Source: Cupriavidus metallidurans CH34 | Lineage (GTDB): Bacteria > Pseudomonadota > Gammaproteobacteria > Burkholderiales > Burkholderiaceae | Assembly (NCBI RefSeq): GCF_000196015.1 | Contig: NC_007973.1 | Coordinates: forward strand, 372,001 to 436,000 | Reading direction: 5' to 3' | DNA length: 64,000 bases | In this document: one piece after another, positions 30,076-38,450 of the stretch | Position numbering within the stretch: position 1 is the first letter of the stretch | Layout of the letters: the number at the start of each line of letters is the position of its first letter | The notes under the pieces: model-generated | The model's database searches: none | Told to the model about the DNA's origin: nothing | The model's input: only the letters and a program-made list of their open reading frames with translations | Program-made: the position numbers and the translations under genes

Positions 30076-30405
30076 ATGCCGATCTATGCCTACCGTTGCG
30101 ACGCCTGCGGATACGGGCGCGATGTGCTGCAGAAGATGAGCGATGCCCCGCTCACGGACTGCCCATCCTGCGGCGCCGCCGGAACCTACAAGAAGCAGCT
30201 GACCGCCGCCGGCTTCCAGCTCAAGGGATCTGGCTGGTACGTCACGGACTTCCGCGGTGGCAGCGGCGGCACCAGTGCCCCGGCCACCTCGGGCAACGCC
30301 ACCGCGCCTGCCGCCCCGGCAGCATCCGCCGAATCGTCTACCGCATCGACAACTTCCGCGGCTCCGGCCGCCGGTGGATGCGGCGATTCGTGCGCCTGCC
30401 ACTGA
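30076..30405 (+). CDS. FmdB-family zinc-ribbon protein
   Basis: A 109-residue protein. The N-terminal FmdB/CxxC_CxxC regulatory domain starts MPIYAYRCDACGYGRDVLQKM, with CxxC pairs CDAC and CPSC forming a zinc ribbon. A low-complexity Ala/Ser/Thr linker follows, then a Cys-rich end (GGCGDSCACH). FmdB proteins are named for a regulator of formamidase, but their general function is unclear. It starts at ATG 30076 and lies directly upstream of DUF502 and aspS. Confidence 0.92.
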   Translation: MPIYAYRCDACGYGRDVLQKMSDAPLTDCPSCGAAGTYKKQLTAAGFQLKGSGWYVTDFRGGSGGTSAPATSGNATAPAAPAASAESSTASTTSAAPAAGGCGDSCACH

Positions 30406-30419
30406 CGCCCAGGCAAGCC

Positions 30420-31127
30420 GTGGTCACCAAGAAAACCTCCGCCTTGAAGACCTGGTTCCTGACCGGGCTGCTCGTGCTGGTGCCGCTGGGCATCACCCTG
30501 TGGGTGCTCAACGCCGTCATCAGCACGATGGATCAGAGCATGGCGCTGCTGCCGCTGGCATGGCAGCCCGAAAATCTGTTCGGGCTCCGCATTCCGGGCT
30601 TGGGCGCCATCCTGACGCTGCTGTTCATCCTGGTGGTGGGCGTGCTGGCCCATAACTTCATCGGCCAGCGGCTGGTGAAGTGGTGGGAAGCGCTGCTCCG
30701 TCATATCCCCGTGGTCGGTCCGATCTATACCAGCGTCAAGCAGGTCTCGGACACGCTGCTGTCGTCGTCGGGCAACGCGTTCCGCAAGGCGCTGCTGGTG
30801 CAGTACCCGCGCGAGGGATCGTGGACCATCGCGTTCCTGACCGGCCGGCCCGGCGGTGACGTGCAGAATCACCTGCAGGGCGATTACGTCAGCGTCTACG
30901 TGCCGACCACGCCGAACCCGACCTCGGGCTTCTTCCTGATGATGCCCAGGGCCGATACGATCGAACTCGACATGACCGTCGACGCCGCGCTGAAGTACAT
31001 CGTGTCGATGGGCGTCGTGGCCCCGGCGGACCTGCCGCGCAAGTCCGGTGCCGACACGCGCCCGGCGCATGGCGCAGTGGCCGATGCCGATGCCGACGAC
31101 GCCGTAGCCGATACTCATACCAATTGA
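30420..31127 (+). CDS. DUF502-family membrane protein
   Basis: About 235 residues with two N-terminal transmembrane helices (WFLTGLLVLVPLGITLWVLN and LGAILTLLFILVVGVLAHNF). A conserved soluble region of DUF502 follows (IPVVGPIYTSVKQVSDTLL, VYVPTTPNPTSGFFLMMPR). The C-terminus is Ala/Asp-rich. I favour GTG 30420, just after fmdB; ATG 30378 in the same frame overlaps fmdB by 28 bp and is the alternative. Bacterial members are uncharacterised; plant relatives are LIKE COV proteins. Confidence 0.85.
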   Translation: MVTKKTSALKTWFLTGLLVLVPLGITLWVLNAVISTMDQSMALLPLAWQPENLFGLRIPGLGAILTLLFILVVGVLAHNFIGQRLVKWWEALLRHIPVVGPIYTSVKQVSDTLLSSSGNAFRKALLVQYPREGSWTIAFLTGRPGGDVQNHLQGDYVSVYVPTTPNPTSGFFLMMPRADTIELDMTVDAALKYIVSMGVVAPADLPRKSGADTRPAHGAVADADADDAVADTHTN

Positions 31128-31131
31128 TTGC

Positions 31132-31156
31132 GCGCGGCCGTTCATCGCGGCCGCGC
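31132..31156 (+). promoter_or_regulatory. GC hairpin just upstream of aspS
   Basis: GCGCGGCCG and CGGCCGCGC form a perfect 9-bp stem with a 7-base loop between the DUF502 stop and the aspS start (ATG 31176). No T-run follows. It could pause transcription or protect the aspS message end. Confidence 0.5.
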
Positions 31157-31175
31157 ATTACAGGGAATCTCTCCT

Positions 31176-32984
31176 ATGTCCTCCATGCGTACTCACTACT
31201 GCGGTCTGGTGACCGAACAACTGATCGGCCAGGAAGTGGCCCTGACCGGCTGGGTGCAGCGCCGCCGCGATCACGGTGGCGTGATCTTCATCGACCTGCG
31301 CGATCGCGAGGGCCTGGTGCAGGTGGTGTGCGACCCGGATCGTCCGGAGATGTTCAAGGCCGCGGAAGAAATCCGCAACGAGTTCTGCATCCGCATCACC
31401 GGCAAGGTGCGCCCGCGTCCGGCCGGCACCGAGAACGCCAACCTGACCTCGGGCAAGATCGAGGTGCTGTGCCATGAGCTGACCGTGCTGAACCCGTCGG
31501 TCACGCCTCCGTTCCAGCTCGATGACGACAACCTGTCGGAAACCACCCGCCTGACGCACCGCGTGCTGGATCTGCGCCGTCCGCAGATGCAATACAACCT
31601 GCGCCTGCGCTACAAGGTGGCGATGGAAGTGCGCAAGTACCTGGACGCACAGGGCTTCATCGACATCGAGACGCCGATGCTCGGCAAGAGCACGCCCGAA
31701 GGCGCCCGCGACTATCTCGTGCCGTCGCGCGTGAACCCGGGTCACTTCTTCGCGCTGCCGCAGTCGCCGCAGATCTTCAAGCAGATGCTGATGGTCTCGG
31801 GCTTCGACCGTTACTACCAGATCACCAAGTGCTTCCGTGACGAGGACCTGCGCGCCGACCGCCAGCCCGAATTCACGCAGATCGACTGCGAAACGTCGTT
31901 CCTGACCGAACAGGAAATCCGTGACCTGTTCGAGGACATGATGCGCACCGTGTTCAAGAACGCGATCGACGTGGACCTGGACGCCAAGTTCCCGGTGATG
32001 GAGTTCCGCGAGGCGATGGCCCGCTTCGGCTCGGACAAGCCGGACCTGCGCGTCAAGCTCGAATTCACCGAACTGACCGAGGTGATGAAGGACGTCGACT
32101 TCAAGGTGTTCTCGGGCCCGGCCAACAGCGACAACGGTCGCGTGGTCGGCCTGCGCGTGCCGGGTGGCGGCGCGATCTCGCGTGGCGAAATCGATGCCTA
32201 CACGCAGTTCGTGGCGATCTATGGCGCCAAGGGCCTGGCGTGGATCAAGGTCAATGAAGTGGCCAAGGGCCGCGACGGCCTGCAATCGCCGATCGTGAAG
32301 AACCTGCATGACGCCGCGATTGCCGAGATCCTGAAGCGCACTGGCGCCCAGGACGGCGACATCATCTTCTTCGGCGCCGACAAGGCCAAGATCGTCAACG
32401 ACGCGATCGGCGCGCTGCGCCTGAAGGTCGGCCATTCGGAGTTCGGCAAGAGCACGGGCCTGTTCGAAGACACCTGGAAGCCGCTGTGGGTGATCGACTT
32501 CCCGATGTTCGAGTACGACGAGGAAGATGCCCGCTGGGTGGCCATGCACCACCCGTTCACGAGCCCGAAGGACGAGCACCTGCAGTACCTGGAAACCGAT
32601 CCGGGCAAGTGCATCGCCAAGGCCTACGACATGGTGCTGAACGGCTGGGAAATGGGCGGCGGCTCGGTGCGTATCTACCGCGAGGACGTGCAGAGCAAGG
32701 TGTTCCGCGCCCTGAAGATCAACGACGAGGAAGCTCGCGCCAAGTTCGGTTACCTGCTCGACGCGCTGCAGTACGGCGCGCCGCCGCACGGTGGCCTGGC
32801 CTTCGGCCTGGACCGTATCGTGACGATGATGGCCGGCGCTGACTCGATCCGTGACGTGATCGCGTTCCCGAAGACGCAACGTGCGCAGGATCTGCTGACG
32901 CAGGCCCCGAGCACGGTCGACGAGAAGCAGTTGCGAGAACTGCACATTCGTCTGCGTGCCCAGGAGCCGAAGACCACGGCCTGA
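31176..32984 (+). CDS. aspS: Aspartate--tRNA(Asx) ligase, probably non-discriminating
   Basis: A class II aminoacyl-tRNA synthetase of 602 residues, bacterial type with the GAD insertion. Motif 2 is [18 protein letters not shown] and motif 3 [10 protein letters not shown]. The anticodon-binding domain has His33 in RRRDHGGV and Gly84 in RPAGTEN. These match the His and Gly that mark non-discriminating AspRS in Pseudomonas, where E. coli has Leu and Lys. It should therefore charge both tRNA-Asp and tRNA-Asn with Asp, the latter corrected by GatCAB. A start at the second Met (31185) is possible. Confidence 0.97.
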   Translation: MSSMRTHYCGLVTEQLIGQEVALTGWVQRRRDHGGVIFIDLRDREGLVQVVCDPDRPEMFKAAEEIRNEFCIRITGKVRPRPAGTENANLTSGKIEVLCHELTVLNPSVTPPFQLDDDNLSETTRLTHRVLDLRRPQMQYNLRLRYKVAMEVRKYLDAQGFIDIETPMLGKSTPEGARDYLVPSRVNPGHFFALPQSPQIFKQMLMVSGFDRYYQITKCFRDEDLRADRQPEFTQIDCETSFLTEQEIRDLFEDMMRTVFKNAIDVDLDAKFPVMEFREAMARFGSDKPDLRVKLEFTELTEVMKDVDFKVFSGPANSDNGRVVGLRVPGGGAISRGEIDAYTQFVAIYGAKGLAWIKVNEVAKGRDGLQSPIVKNLHDAAIAEILKRTGAQDGDIIFFGADKAKIVNDAIGALRLKVGHSEFGKSTGLFEDTWKPLWVIDFPMFEYDEEDARWVAMHHPFTSPKDEHLQYLETDPGKCIAKAYDMVLNGWEMGGGSVRIYREDVQSKVFRALKINDEEARAKFGYLLDALQYGAPPHGGLAFGLDRIVTMMAGADSIRDVIAFPKTQRAQDLLTQAPSTVDEKQLRELHIRLRAQEPKTTA

Positions 32985-33001
32985 TCGTTGTTCAGACCCG
33001 C

Positions 33002-33031
33002 AAAAAAGCCGCGCCGATGCGCGGCTTTTTT
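33002..33031 (+). terminator. Intrinsic terminator after aspS
   Basis: AAAAAAGCCGCGC, loop CGAT, then GCGCGGCTTTTTT, 17 bp after the stop. The flanking A and T runs make it bidirectional in form. Confidence 0.93.
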
Positions 33032-33162
33032 GTTCTTGGTGCAAGGATGCGTTTCCATTTGTTACTACCCGGAACGAAGCCGCCGGGGAGAATGTCTTTC
33101 TGCGTTGATACGCGTGATGCAGGCCCGCCTCGAAGGCCGCCGCGACGTGGGAGGACCAAGGC

Positions 33163-34098
33163 GTGAATCTAGATACCGAACTGATCCGTGCGTTCCTGCA
33201 AGTTCATGCGGAAACGATCTTGACCTGGCTGGCAGCCGGGTTGCTCATGATGCTGTTGGCCCGCTTCGAACTGCGCCGCGCGGTACGCAAGTCGGCGCAG
33301 GCGATGTCCCAATCGGTGGCCGCCACGGTGGCCGCTTGTGTACCGGATATCGCGCACGCCGCGCAGCAAGGACATACGGTGCCGGGCGAACTGGCTGCTA
33401 CCGGCACCGAACCGGTGGCCACCCAGCGCGCGGACGCACTGCGCAAGCTCGCGCTCGATACCGTGGCTACCGTCATGACGCGTGGCCGCTGGCTCGAAGA
33501 CGTTGGCAACCTGCGCCTGGGCGAGGATGCGCTGTTGTCCGGCCGGCGTGCCGGTGGCGCGGATCCGCTGCTCGTGGTGGCGCCGCAACCCGTGGTGCAG
33601 GCGTACCTGAACGCCCAGCGCACCTTCGACGATGAAGCGACCACACTGCAGAACCATCGGCGCGAGGCGCTTCGGCTTCAGGAGGCGTTGCAGGCACTTA
33701 ATGCCGAGGCAGCGCATGTCGAGCAGGAAACGGCAAGCATTGTGATGCGCTTCGAGCAGGTCAATGCGCAGGTTGCCCAAGGCGTGGAAGCAGGCGACTA
33801 TCAGCGGTTCCTGATCCAGAAATACAACCAACTCGGCGTGCGCGAGAAGGAAATCGGGCAGGAACGCGCGTCCATGGCAGCACAGGCACGCGAGGCCGCC
33901 GATGCACTGGCCAGCCTTGCGCATACGGCCTCGCAGCGCTATACGCAGGCGCTGGCGCCACTGATGCAGCAGCTTCGCTCAGCATGGGGGCATGGCGATT
34001 CGCCCGAGGTGTTCGATACTTGGCTCCGAGCCGCGCCGGCCGCGCAGCCGGGTGACCGTCAGGCGACGATCCGCCCCGGCGAACATACATTGGCCTGA
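33163..34098 (+). CDS. Uncharacterised membrane-anchored coiled-coil protein
   Basis: I do not recognise a family. The protein has 311 residues from GTG 33163, with GGGAGG 8 bp upstream. One hydrophobic segment near the N-terminus (ILTWLAAGLLMMLLARF, about 18-35) should anchor it. The region from about 155 to 265 is helical and coiled-coil-like (FDDEATTLQNHRREALRLQEAL, EKEIGQERASMAAQAREAADAL). It is followed 76 bp later by nudB. No catalytic motif is visible. A structural or membrane-organising role is only a guess. Confidence 0.75.
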   Translation: MNLDTELIRAFLQVHAETILTWLAAGLLMMLLARFELRRAVRKSAQAMSQSVAATVAACVPDIAHAAQQGHTVPGELAATGTEPVATQRADALRKLALDTVATVMTRGRWLEDVGNLRLGEDALLSGRRAGGADPLLVVAPQPVVQAYLNAQRTFDDEATTLQNHRREALRLQEALQALNAEAAHVEQETASIVMRFEQVNAQVAQGVEAGDYQRFLIQKYNQLGVREKEIGQERASMAAQAREAADALASLAHTASQRYTQALAPLMQQLRSAWGHGDSPEVFDTWLRAAPAAQPGDRQATIRPGEHTLA

Positions 34099-34174
34099 GT
34101 AGGAGGGCAGCGGCCGGAGCGCGCCATTGGCGTCCGGCTGCGCTATGCTTTGGTTTGTCCCTGCCGCCCTTCCC

Positions 34175-34666
34175 ATGCGCTACAAGATTCCCGAATCGGT
34201 ACTGGTCGTGATCCACACACCAGACCTGCAAGTCCTCCTGATCGAGCGCGCCGACCGGCCCGGCTATTGGCAGTCGGTGACCGGCAGCCTCGATGCCGAG
34301 GACGAGCCGCTACCCATGACCGCCGCGCGCGAGGTGGCCGAGGAAACCGGACTTATCGCCAGCCGCTATTCGCTGACCGACTGGCAACACACCATCGACT
34401 ACGAGATCTATCCGCAATGGCGCCACCGCTATGCGCCGGGCATCACTCGCAATACCGAGCACTGGTTCGGGTTGTGCGTACCCGCGCCGATGCCGGTGAC
34501 GCTGGCGCCGCGTGAGCACCTGCGCTTCGAATGGCTGCCCTGGCAGGCGGCCGCGGCGCGTTGCTTCTCCAGCAGCAATGCCGAAGCAGTGCGCCAGCTT
34601 GCCTGGCGCGTGGCAGGCGGTCAGGGCGCCGGGCTCGACGTCACGAACGGAGCCGCCGCACCATGA
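34175..34666 (+). CDS. nudB: Dihydroneopterin triphosphate diphosphatase (Nudix)
   Basis: A 163-residue Nudix hydrolase. The Nudix box runs from GSLDAEDEPLPMTAAREVAEETGL, with the REVAEETG helix intact. NudB removes pyrophosphate from 7,8-dihydroneopterin triphosphate in folate synthesis. The short N-terminus MRYKIPESVLVVIHTPDLQVLL and the motif HRYAPGITRNTEHWF match NudB (E. coli has 150 residues). Its TGA overlaps the ATG of the next gene. Confidence 0.92.
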   Translation: MRYKIPESVLVVIHTPDLQVLLIERADRPGYWQSVTGSLDAEDEPLPMTAAREVAEETGLIASRYSLTDWQHTIDYEIYPQWRHRYAPGITRNTEHWFGLCVPAPMPVTLAPREHLRFEWLPWQAAAARCFSSSNAEAVRQLAWRVAGGQGAGLDVTNGAAAP

Positions 34667-35418
34667 AGTTGCGCGTTGTCACCTACAACATTCACAAGGG
34701 TGTAAAGGGATTCACCGGCAAGCCACGAATCCAGAGCGTGCGAACCGGCCTGCAGTCGATGGACGCGGATATTGTGTTCCTGCAGGAAGTGCAGGACCGC
34801 AATGATCGCCTGATCGCGGCCGAGTTGTTCGACCCCGATCACACCCAGCTCAACTACCTGGCGACGGATGCCTATCCGCATTCGGTCTATGGCCGCAATG
34901 CAGTGTATGACCATGGCCATCATGGCAATGCAATCCTGTCGCGCCATCCGATCCTGATGTCGGAAAACCTCGATATCTCCGATCACCGCTTCGAGCAGCG
35001 CGGGCTGTTGCACGCGGTGGCCGATATCAACGGCGTCGAGGCACACCTGATCTGCGTGCACTTCGGCCTGTTCGCGGGTAGCCGCGTGCGTCAGACCACC
35101 GCGCTGGTGGAGCGCGTGCGTAGCGTGGTGCCGGCCGATGCGCCGCTGGTGATCGCGGGCGACTTCAACGACTGGAACCACAAGCTCGACTCGAAGATCT
35201 GCAACACGCTCAATGCCGTGGAGTCGGCGAATGCGAAGAACGGACGCATCCATACGTTCCCGAGCCATATGCCATGGTGGCAGCTCGACCGTATCTACGC
35301 GCGGGGCTTCGAGTTCGAGCGCACGCAAGCGCTGACCGGCCGCGAATGGGCGCAGCGCTCGGACCATGTCCCGCTGATGGCGGAACTGGCCCGGCGGGTG
35401 GCAATTCCGGAGGTCTGA
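34663..35418 (+). CDS. Endonuclease/exonuclease/phosphatase family hydrolase
   Basis: A 251-residue EEP-fold metal-dependent phosphohydrolase. Signature segments are VTYNIHKGVKG, FLQEVQD (metal-binding Glu), GDFNDWN (catalytic Asp/Asn) and the final RSDHVPLM (catalytic His). EEP proteins cleave phosphodiesters in DNA, inositides or lipids. The proximity of a cardiolipin synthase suggests, but does not show, a phospholipid link. The start overlaps the nudB stop (ATGA), pointing to coupled translation. Confidence 0.9.
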   Translation: MKLRVVTYNIHKGVKGFTGKPRIQSVRTGLQSMDADIVFLQEVQDRNDRLIAAELFDPDHTQLNYLATDAYPHSVYGRNAVYDHGHHGNAILSRHPILMSENLDISDHRFEQRGLLHAVADINGVEAHLICVHFGLFAGSRVRQTTALVERVRSVVPADAPLVIAGDFNDWNHKLDSKICNTLNAVESANAKNGRIHTFPSHMPWWQLDRIYARGFEFERTQALTGREWAQRSDHVPLMAELARRVAIPEV

Positions 35419-35434
35419 TGTCTGGCGATCGGAT

Positions 35435-35968
35435 TCAGCGATCGAGATAACCGCGGATCCACGCGTAGATCGCGTCGACATCCGAGAGGTTCAGAACGGG
35501 CAGGGTCGTCTGTCGGGAGACCTCTTCCGGGACGTCGGTCGCCACCGCGACCACACCCGGCACATCCGTCCATAGCGGCGCCTTGCCGTTGGCAGGGCGA
35601 TAGATTTCCAGCTTCGGGAAATCGCTCCACTTGTAGCCTTCCACCATCACCAAGTCGGTGTCAGGCGGCAGTACCGACAATGCCTCGCCGATCTCGGGCG
35701 ACGGCTTTTCTTCGGGGTAGTGCCGCATCAACGTCAGGTGACGGGCGCCCACAAGCACCACGTTCTGGCAGCCGCCCTCGCGCATCCGCCATGAATCCTT
35801 GCCCGGCGTGTCTGGGTCGAACCCGTGGTGAGTGTGCTTGATGCCCGCGACGCGTAGGCCATCGGCTACGAAACGGGGGATCAACTGGTCCAGTAGCGTG
35901 CTCTTGCCGCTGCCCGACGAGCCGGCGATACCGAATACCTTCACAATGCTTTCCCTGTTGGGCGTCAC
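35435..35968 (-). CDS. mobB: Molybdopterin-guanine dinucleotide biosynthesis adaptor MobB
   Basis: A 177-residue P-loop GTPase. The P-loop is [14 protein letters not shown], and the MobB-typical KHTHHGFDPDTPGKDSWRMREGG follows. MobB aids MobA in attaching GMP to molybdopterin. The GTG at 35968 has GGAG four bases upstream; a GTG at 35944 (MKVFGIAG) is an equally plausible start. It faces the EEP gene tail to tail and is divergent from the cls gene. MobA itself is not in the window. Confidence 0.92.
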   Translation of the reverse strand: MTPNRESIVKVFGIAGSSGSGKSTLLDQLIPRFVADGLRVAGIKHTHHGFDPDTPGKDSWRMREGGCQNVVLVGARHLTLMRHYPEEKPSPEIGEALSVLPPDTDLVMVEGYKWSDFPKLEIYRPANGKAPLWTDVPGVVAVATDVPEEVSRQTTLPVLNLSDVDAIYAWIRGYLDR

Positions 35969-36037
35969 AATGCTCCGACAATATCAGACTTCGCCAGGGC
36001 CATGTGCAGGAGCCGCCCGTTCGCCGATAATCGAGCC

Positions 36038-37387
36038 ATGTCACGGATCAACGATCGGGTATCGCCCCCAACGTCGAGTGCGCCAGGCACGCCGGAATCG
36101 CCATCGAGCGCATTGCATCAAGAGGTTGGCGATCCCGCTGCCACCACCGTTGCCAACGCCACTGCGCCATTGATGCGCTGGGTGCGCCGGCGCGGCAGCC
36201 CGGTCCAGGGCAACCTGGTCGATCTGCTGAGCAACGGCCAGGAGTATTTTCCCGCCCTGATCGAGGCGATTGATGCCGCGCGCGTGCACGTCGTGCTCGA
36301 GACCTATATTTATGCCGACGATGATGTCGGCGCCCTTGTTACTGATGCGTTGATCCGGGCGGCGCAACGCGGTGTGGATGTCAGGCTGGTCGTCGACGGA
36401 TTCGGCGCGGGGGATCTGCCTGCGACGCTCGCCAGCCGGCTGCGCGATGGAGGTGTGCGCCTCGAGGTTTTTCGTCCGGTGCGTGGATTCAGGCTGGCGC
36501 GCCGGCATCTGCGGCGGTTGCATCGCAAGATGGCGGTGATCGACGACAGCGTGGCCTTCGTCGGTGGTATCAATATCATCGACGACCACAACTACGGCCC
36601 GCTGGAATTGCCCGAAGTCGGCCCACGCTACGACTTTGCCGTGCGCGTGCGCGGCCCGCTGGTGGCGCAGATCGCGCTCGCTTCGGCGCGGCTGTGGTTC
36701 CGGATGGCACAGCAACGCGGGCTGCGCGAAACCGCAACGGCTTTCACCGAAGTGGAAACGCTGACCACCGCCGCGCGGCAGGCCCGGCGCGAGCATCACG
36801 CGGGCGGCGTGGCTGCGGCATTGCTGCTGCGCGACAACCTGCGCAATCGCCGCACGATCGAGCGCGAATATCTCTACGCGCTGGGCGCCGCGCGTCATGA
36901 CGTGATCATCGCCAACGCCTATTTTCTGCCTGGCACGAAGATGCGGCGCGCGTTGCTGGCGTGCCGTGAGCGCGGGGTGCGTGTGCGACTGCTGCTGCAG
37001 GGGATGGTCGAGTACCGGCTGCAACATTTCGCGACGCACGCGCTCTATGCGCGGCTGCTCGAGGCCGGCATCGAAATCTACGAATACGAGGCGAGCTTCC
37101 TGCACGCGAAGGTCGCCGTCATCGACAACTCGTGGGCGACGGTCGGCTCGAGCAACCTGGATCCGTTCAGCCTGCTGCTGGCACGAGAGGCCAATGTCGC
37201 GGTGTATGACCCGAGCTTTGCCGGCGTGCTGCGCGCGCGTCTGGAGCGGGCCATGGCGCAGCGCAGCGCGCGCGTGGTGCCCGAGGTTCACGCACGCCTG
37301 CCGCGACTGCGCCGGTTTGCCAATTGGGCGGCGTACTACGTGTTGCGTCTCGGCGTCGTGATCGCGGGTGTCACAGGCCGTTACTGA
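36038..37387 (+). CDS. clsB: Cardiolipin synthase, ClsB-like phospholipase D family
   Basis: A 449-residue PLD-superfamily enzyme with two HKD motifs: HRKMAVIDD (His162, Lys164) and HAKVAVIDN (His356, Lys358). It lacks the N-terminal transmembrane helices of ClsA, as expected for ClsB (YbhO). Members make cardiolipin by phosphatidyl transfer. The first 45 residues are low-complexity; an internal Met at 36173 (MRWVRRRGSPVQGN) may be the true start. Confidence 0.85.
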   Translation: MSRINDRVSPPTSSAPGTPESPSSALHQEVGDPAATTVANATAPLMRWVRRRGSPVQGNLVDLLSNGQEYFPALIEAIDAARVHVVLETYIYADDDVGALVTDALIRAAQRGVDVRLVVDGFGAGDLPATLASRLRDGGVRLEVFRPVRGFRLARRHLRRLHRKMAVIDDSVAFVGGINIIDDHNYGPLELPEVGPRYDFAVRVRGPLVAQIALASARLWFRMAQQRGLRETATAFTEVETLTTAARQARREHHAGGVAAALLLRDNLRNRRTIEREYLYALGAARHDVIIANAYFLPGTKMRRALLACRERGVRVRLLLQGMVEYRLQHFATHALYARLLEAGIEIYEYEASFLHAKVAVIDNSWATVGSSNLDPFSLLLAREANVAVYDPSFAGVLRARLERAMAQRSARVVPEVHARLPRLRRFANWAAYYVLRLGVVIAGVTGRY

Positions 37388-37721
37388 CGCCGCGCAAGCC
37401 GGGCACGGTAACATGCTGCCCTGCCGCAAGCCGCGCCTTCCGCGCAAACGTGCCCCGGCCATTTCAAGCCGGTTTTAAGCCGATGCTGCATTGCGCCGCA
37501 AGTTACCAGCGCGATGCCGTCCGTTTAGAAACACGGGTCTAATTAAAAGCTTGATGCCAATCGGCCTCGCCAGAATAATCTGAACGACCGTTCTTTTTTG
37601 GCTTAGACTTCGTGCATTCGCGGCCGCCCCTATTGAAAATCAGCGACCGAAGTGCCTGCCGACCGCAACGTCAGGTCAAGAACAGTGCTCCTGAGAGCAC
37701 TGCAAAGAACGGAGAAAAAAC
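37388..37721 (+). promoter_or_regulatory. Promoter, TetR-type operator and leader upstream of the beta-oxidation regulator
   Basis: This 334-bp gap has no gene. A promoter CTGAAC (37580-37585), 18-bp spacer, TAGACT (37604-37609) fits sigma-70. The palindrome GAACG-AC-CGTTC (37582-37593) overlaps the -35 and spacer, as an autorepressing TetR operator would. Further down, a perfect 20-bp palindrome CAGTGCTCCTGAGAGCACTG (37683-37702) lies in the transcribed leader, 19 bp before the ATG. The first 170 bp show nothing I recognise. Confidence 0.6.
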
Positions 37722-38360
37722 ATGCGCCACCAGTCAGTTCGCCTTGAATCCGCCGCCGCGCCCGCGCCCTTGCGCAAGGGCGAGATGACGCGCGTGGCGA
37801 TTCTCGATGCGGCACTGGAACTGTCGTCTCGCGACGGGCTCGAAGGGCTGACCATCGGCCTGCTCGCGGAACGTATGCAGATGAGCAAGAGCGGCGTCTT
37901 CGCGCATTTCGGTTCGCGCGAGGACCTGCAGGTTGAAGTGGTGCGCGAGTATCACCGGCGGTTCGAGCAGGAGGTGTTCTACCCCTCGCTGCAAGAGCCG
38001 CGTGGGTTGCCTCGCCTGTGGTCGATGGTGCGACGCTGGATGGAAAAGCGCATCCAGGAAGTGACCACGGGGTGCATCTACATCAGCGGTGCGGTCGAGT
38101 ACGACGATCGCGCGGAAAGCCCGGTGCGTGACGAGCTCGTCAAGAGCGTCACGATCTGGCGTGCCGCGCTGATGCGTGCGATCGATCAGGCCAAGGAAGA
38201 GGGGCACCTGCGCGCGGATTGCGATCCGCGCCTGATGCTGTTCGAAATGTACAGTCTTGAACTAGGCTTGCATCACGACGCCCGTTTCCTTCGCCTGCCG
38301 GACAGCGCCGAGCTTGCCATGGTTGCGCTCAACAAACTGATTCAGTCTTACCGAACCTGA
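37722..38360 (+). CDS. TetR-family regulator of the beta-oxidation cluster
   Basis: A 212-residue TetR protein. The helix-turn-helix is in the N-terminal third (AILDAALELSSRDGLEGLTIGLLAERMQMSKSGVFAHFGSREDL). The C-terminal ligand domain (about 90-205) would bind an effector, most likely an acyl-CoA given the downstream genes; this is inference. It lies 90 bp upstream of the acyl-CoA dehydrogenase, on the same strand, and its own promoter carries a matching palindrome. It may be of the FadP/PsrA functional type described for fatty-acid regulons. Confidence 0.9.
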   Translation: MRHQSVRLESAAAPAPLRKGEMTRVAILDAALELSSRDGLEGLTIGLLAERMQMSKSGVFAHFGSREDLQVEVVREYHRRFEQEVFYPSLQEPRGLPRLWSMVRRWMEKRIQEVTTGCIYISGAVEYDDRAESPVRDELVKSVTIWRAALMRAIDQAKEEGHLRADCDPRLMLFEMYSLELGLHHDARFLRLPDSAELAMVALNKLIQSYRT

Positions 38361-38450
38361 GCCGCCCCACGGGCAGCGCTCGCGCAATCCCACTTCAGGG
38401 TGCGCGGCTCGCGCGTGTGGTGGCACTAGCAAACCTCCAAGGAGTCTTTG

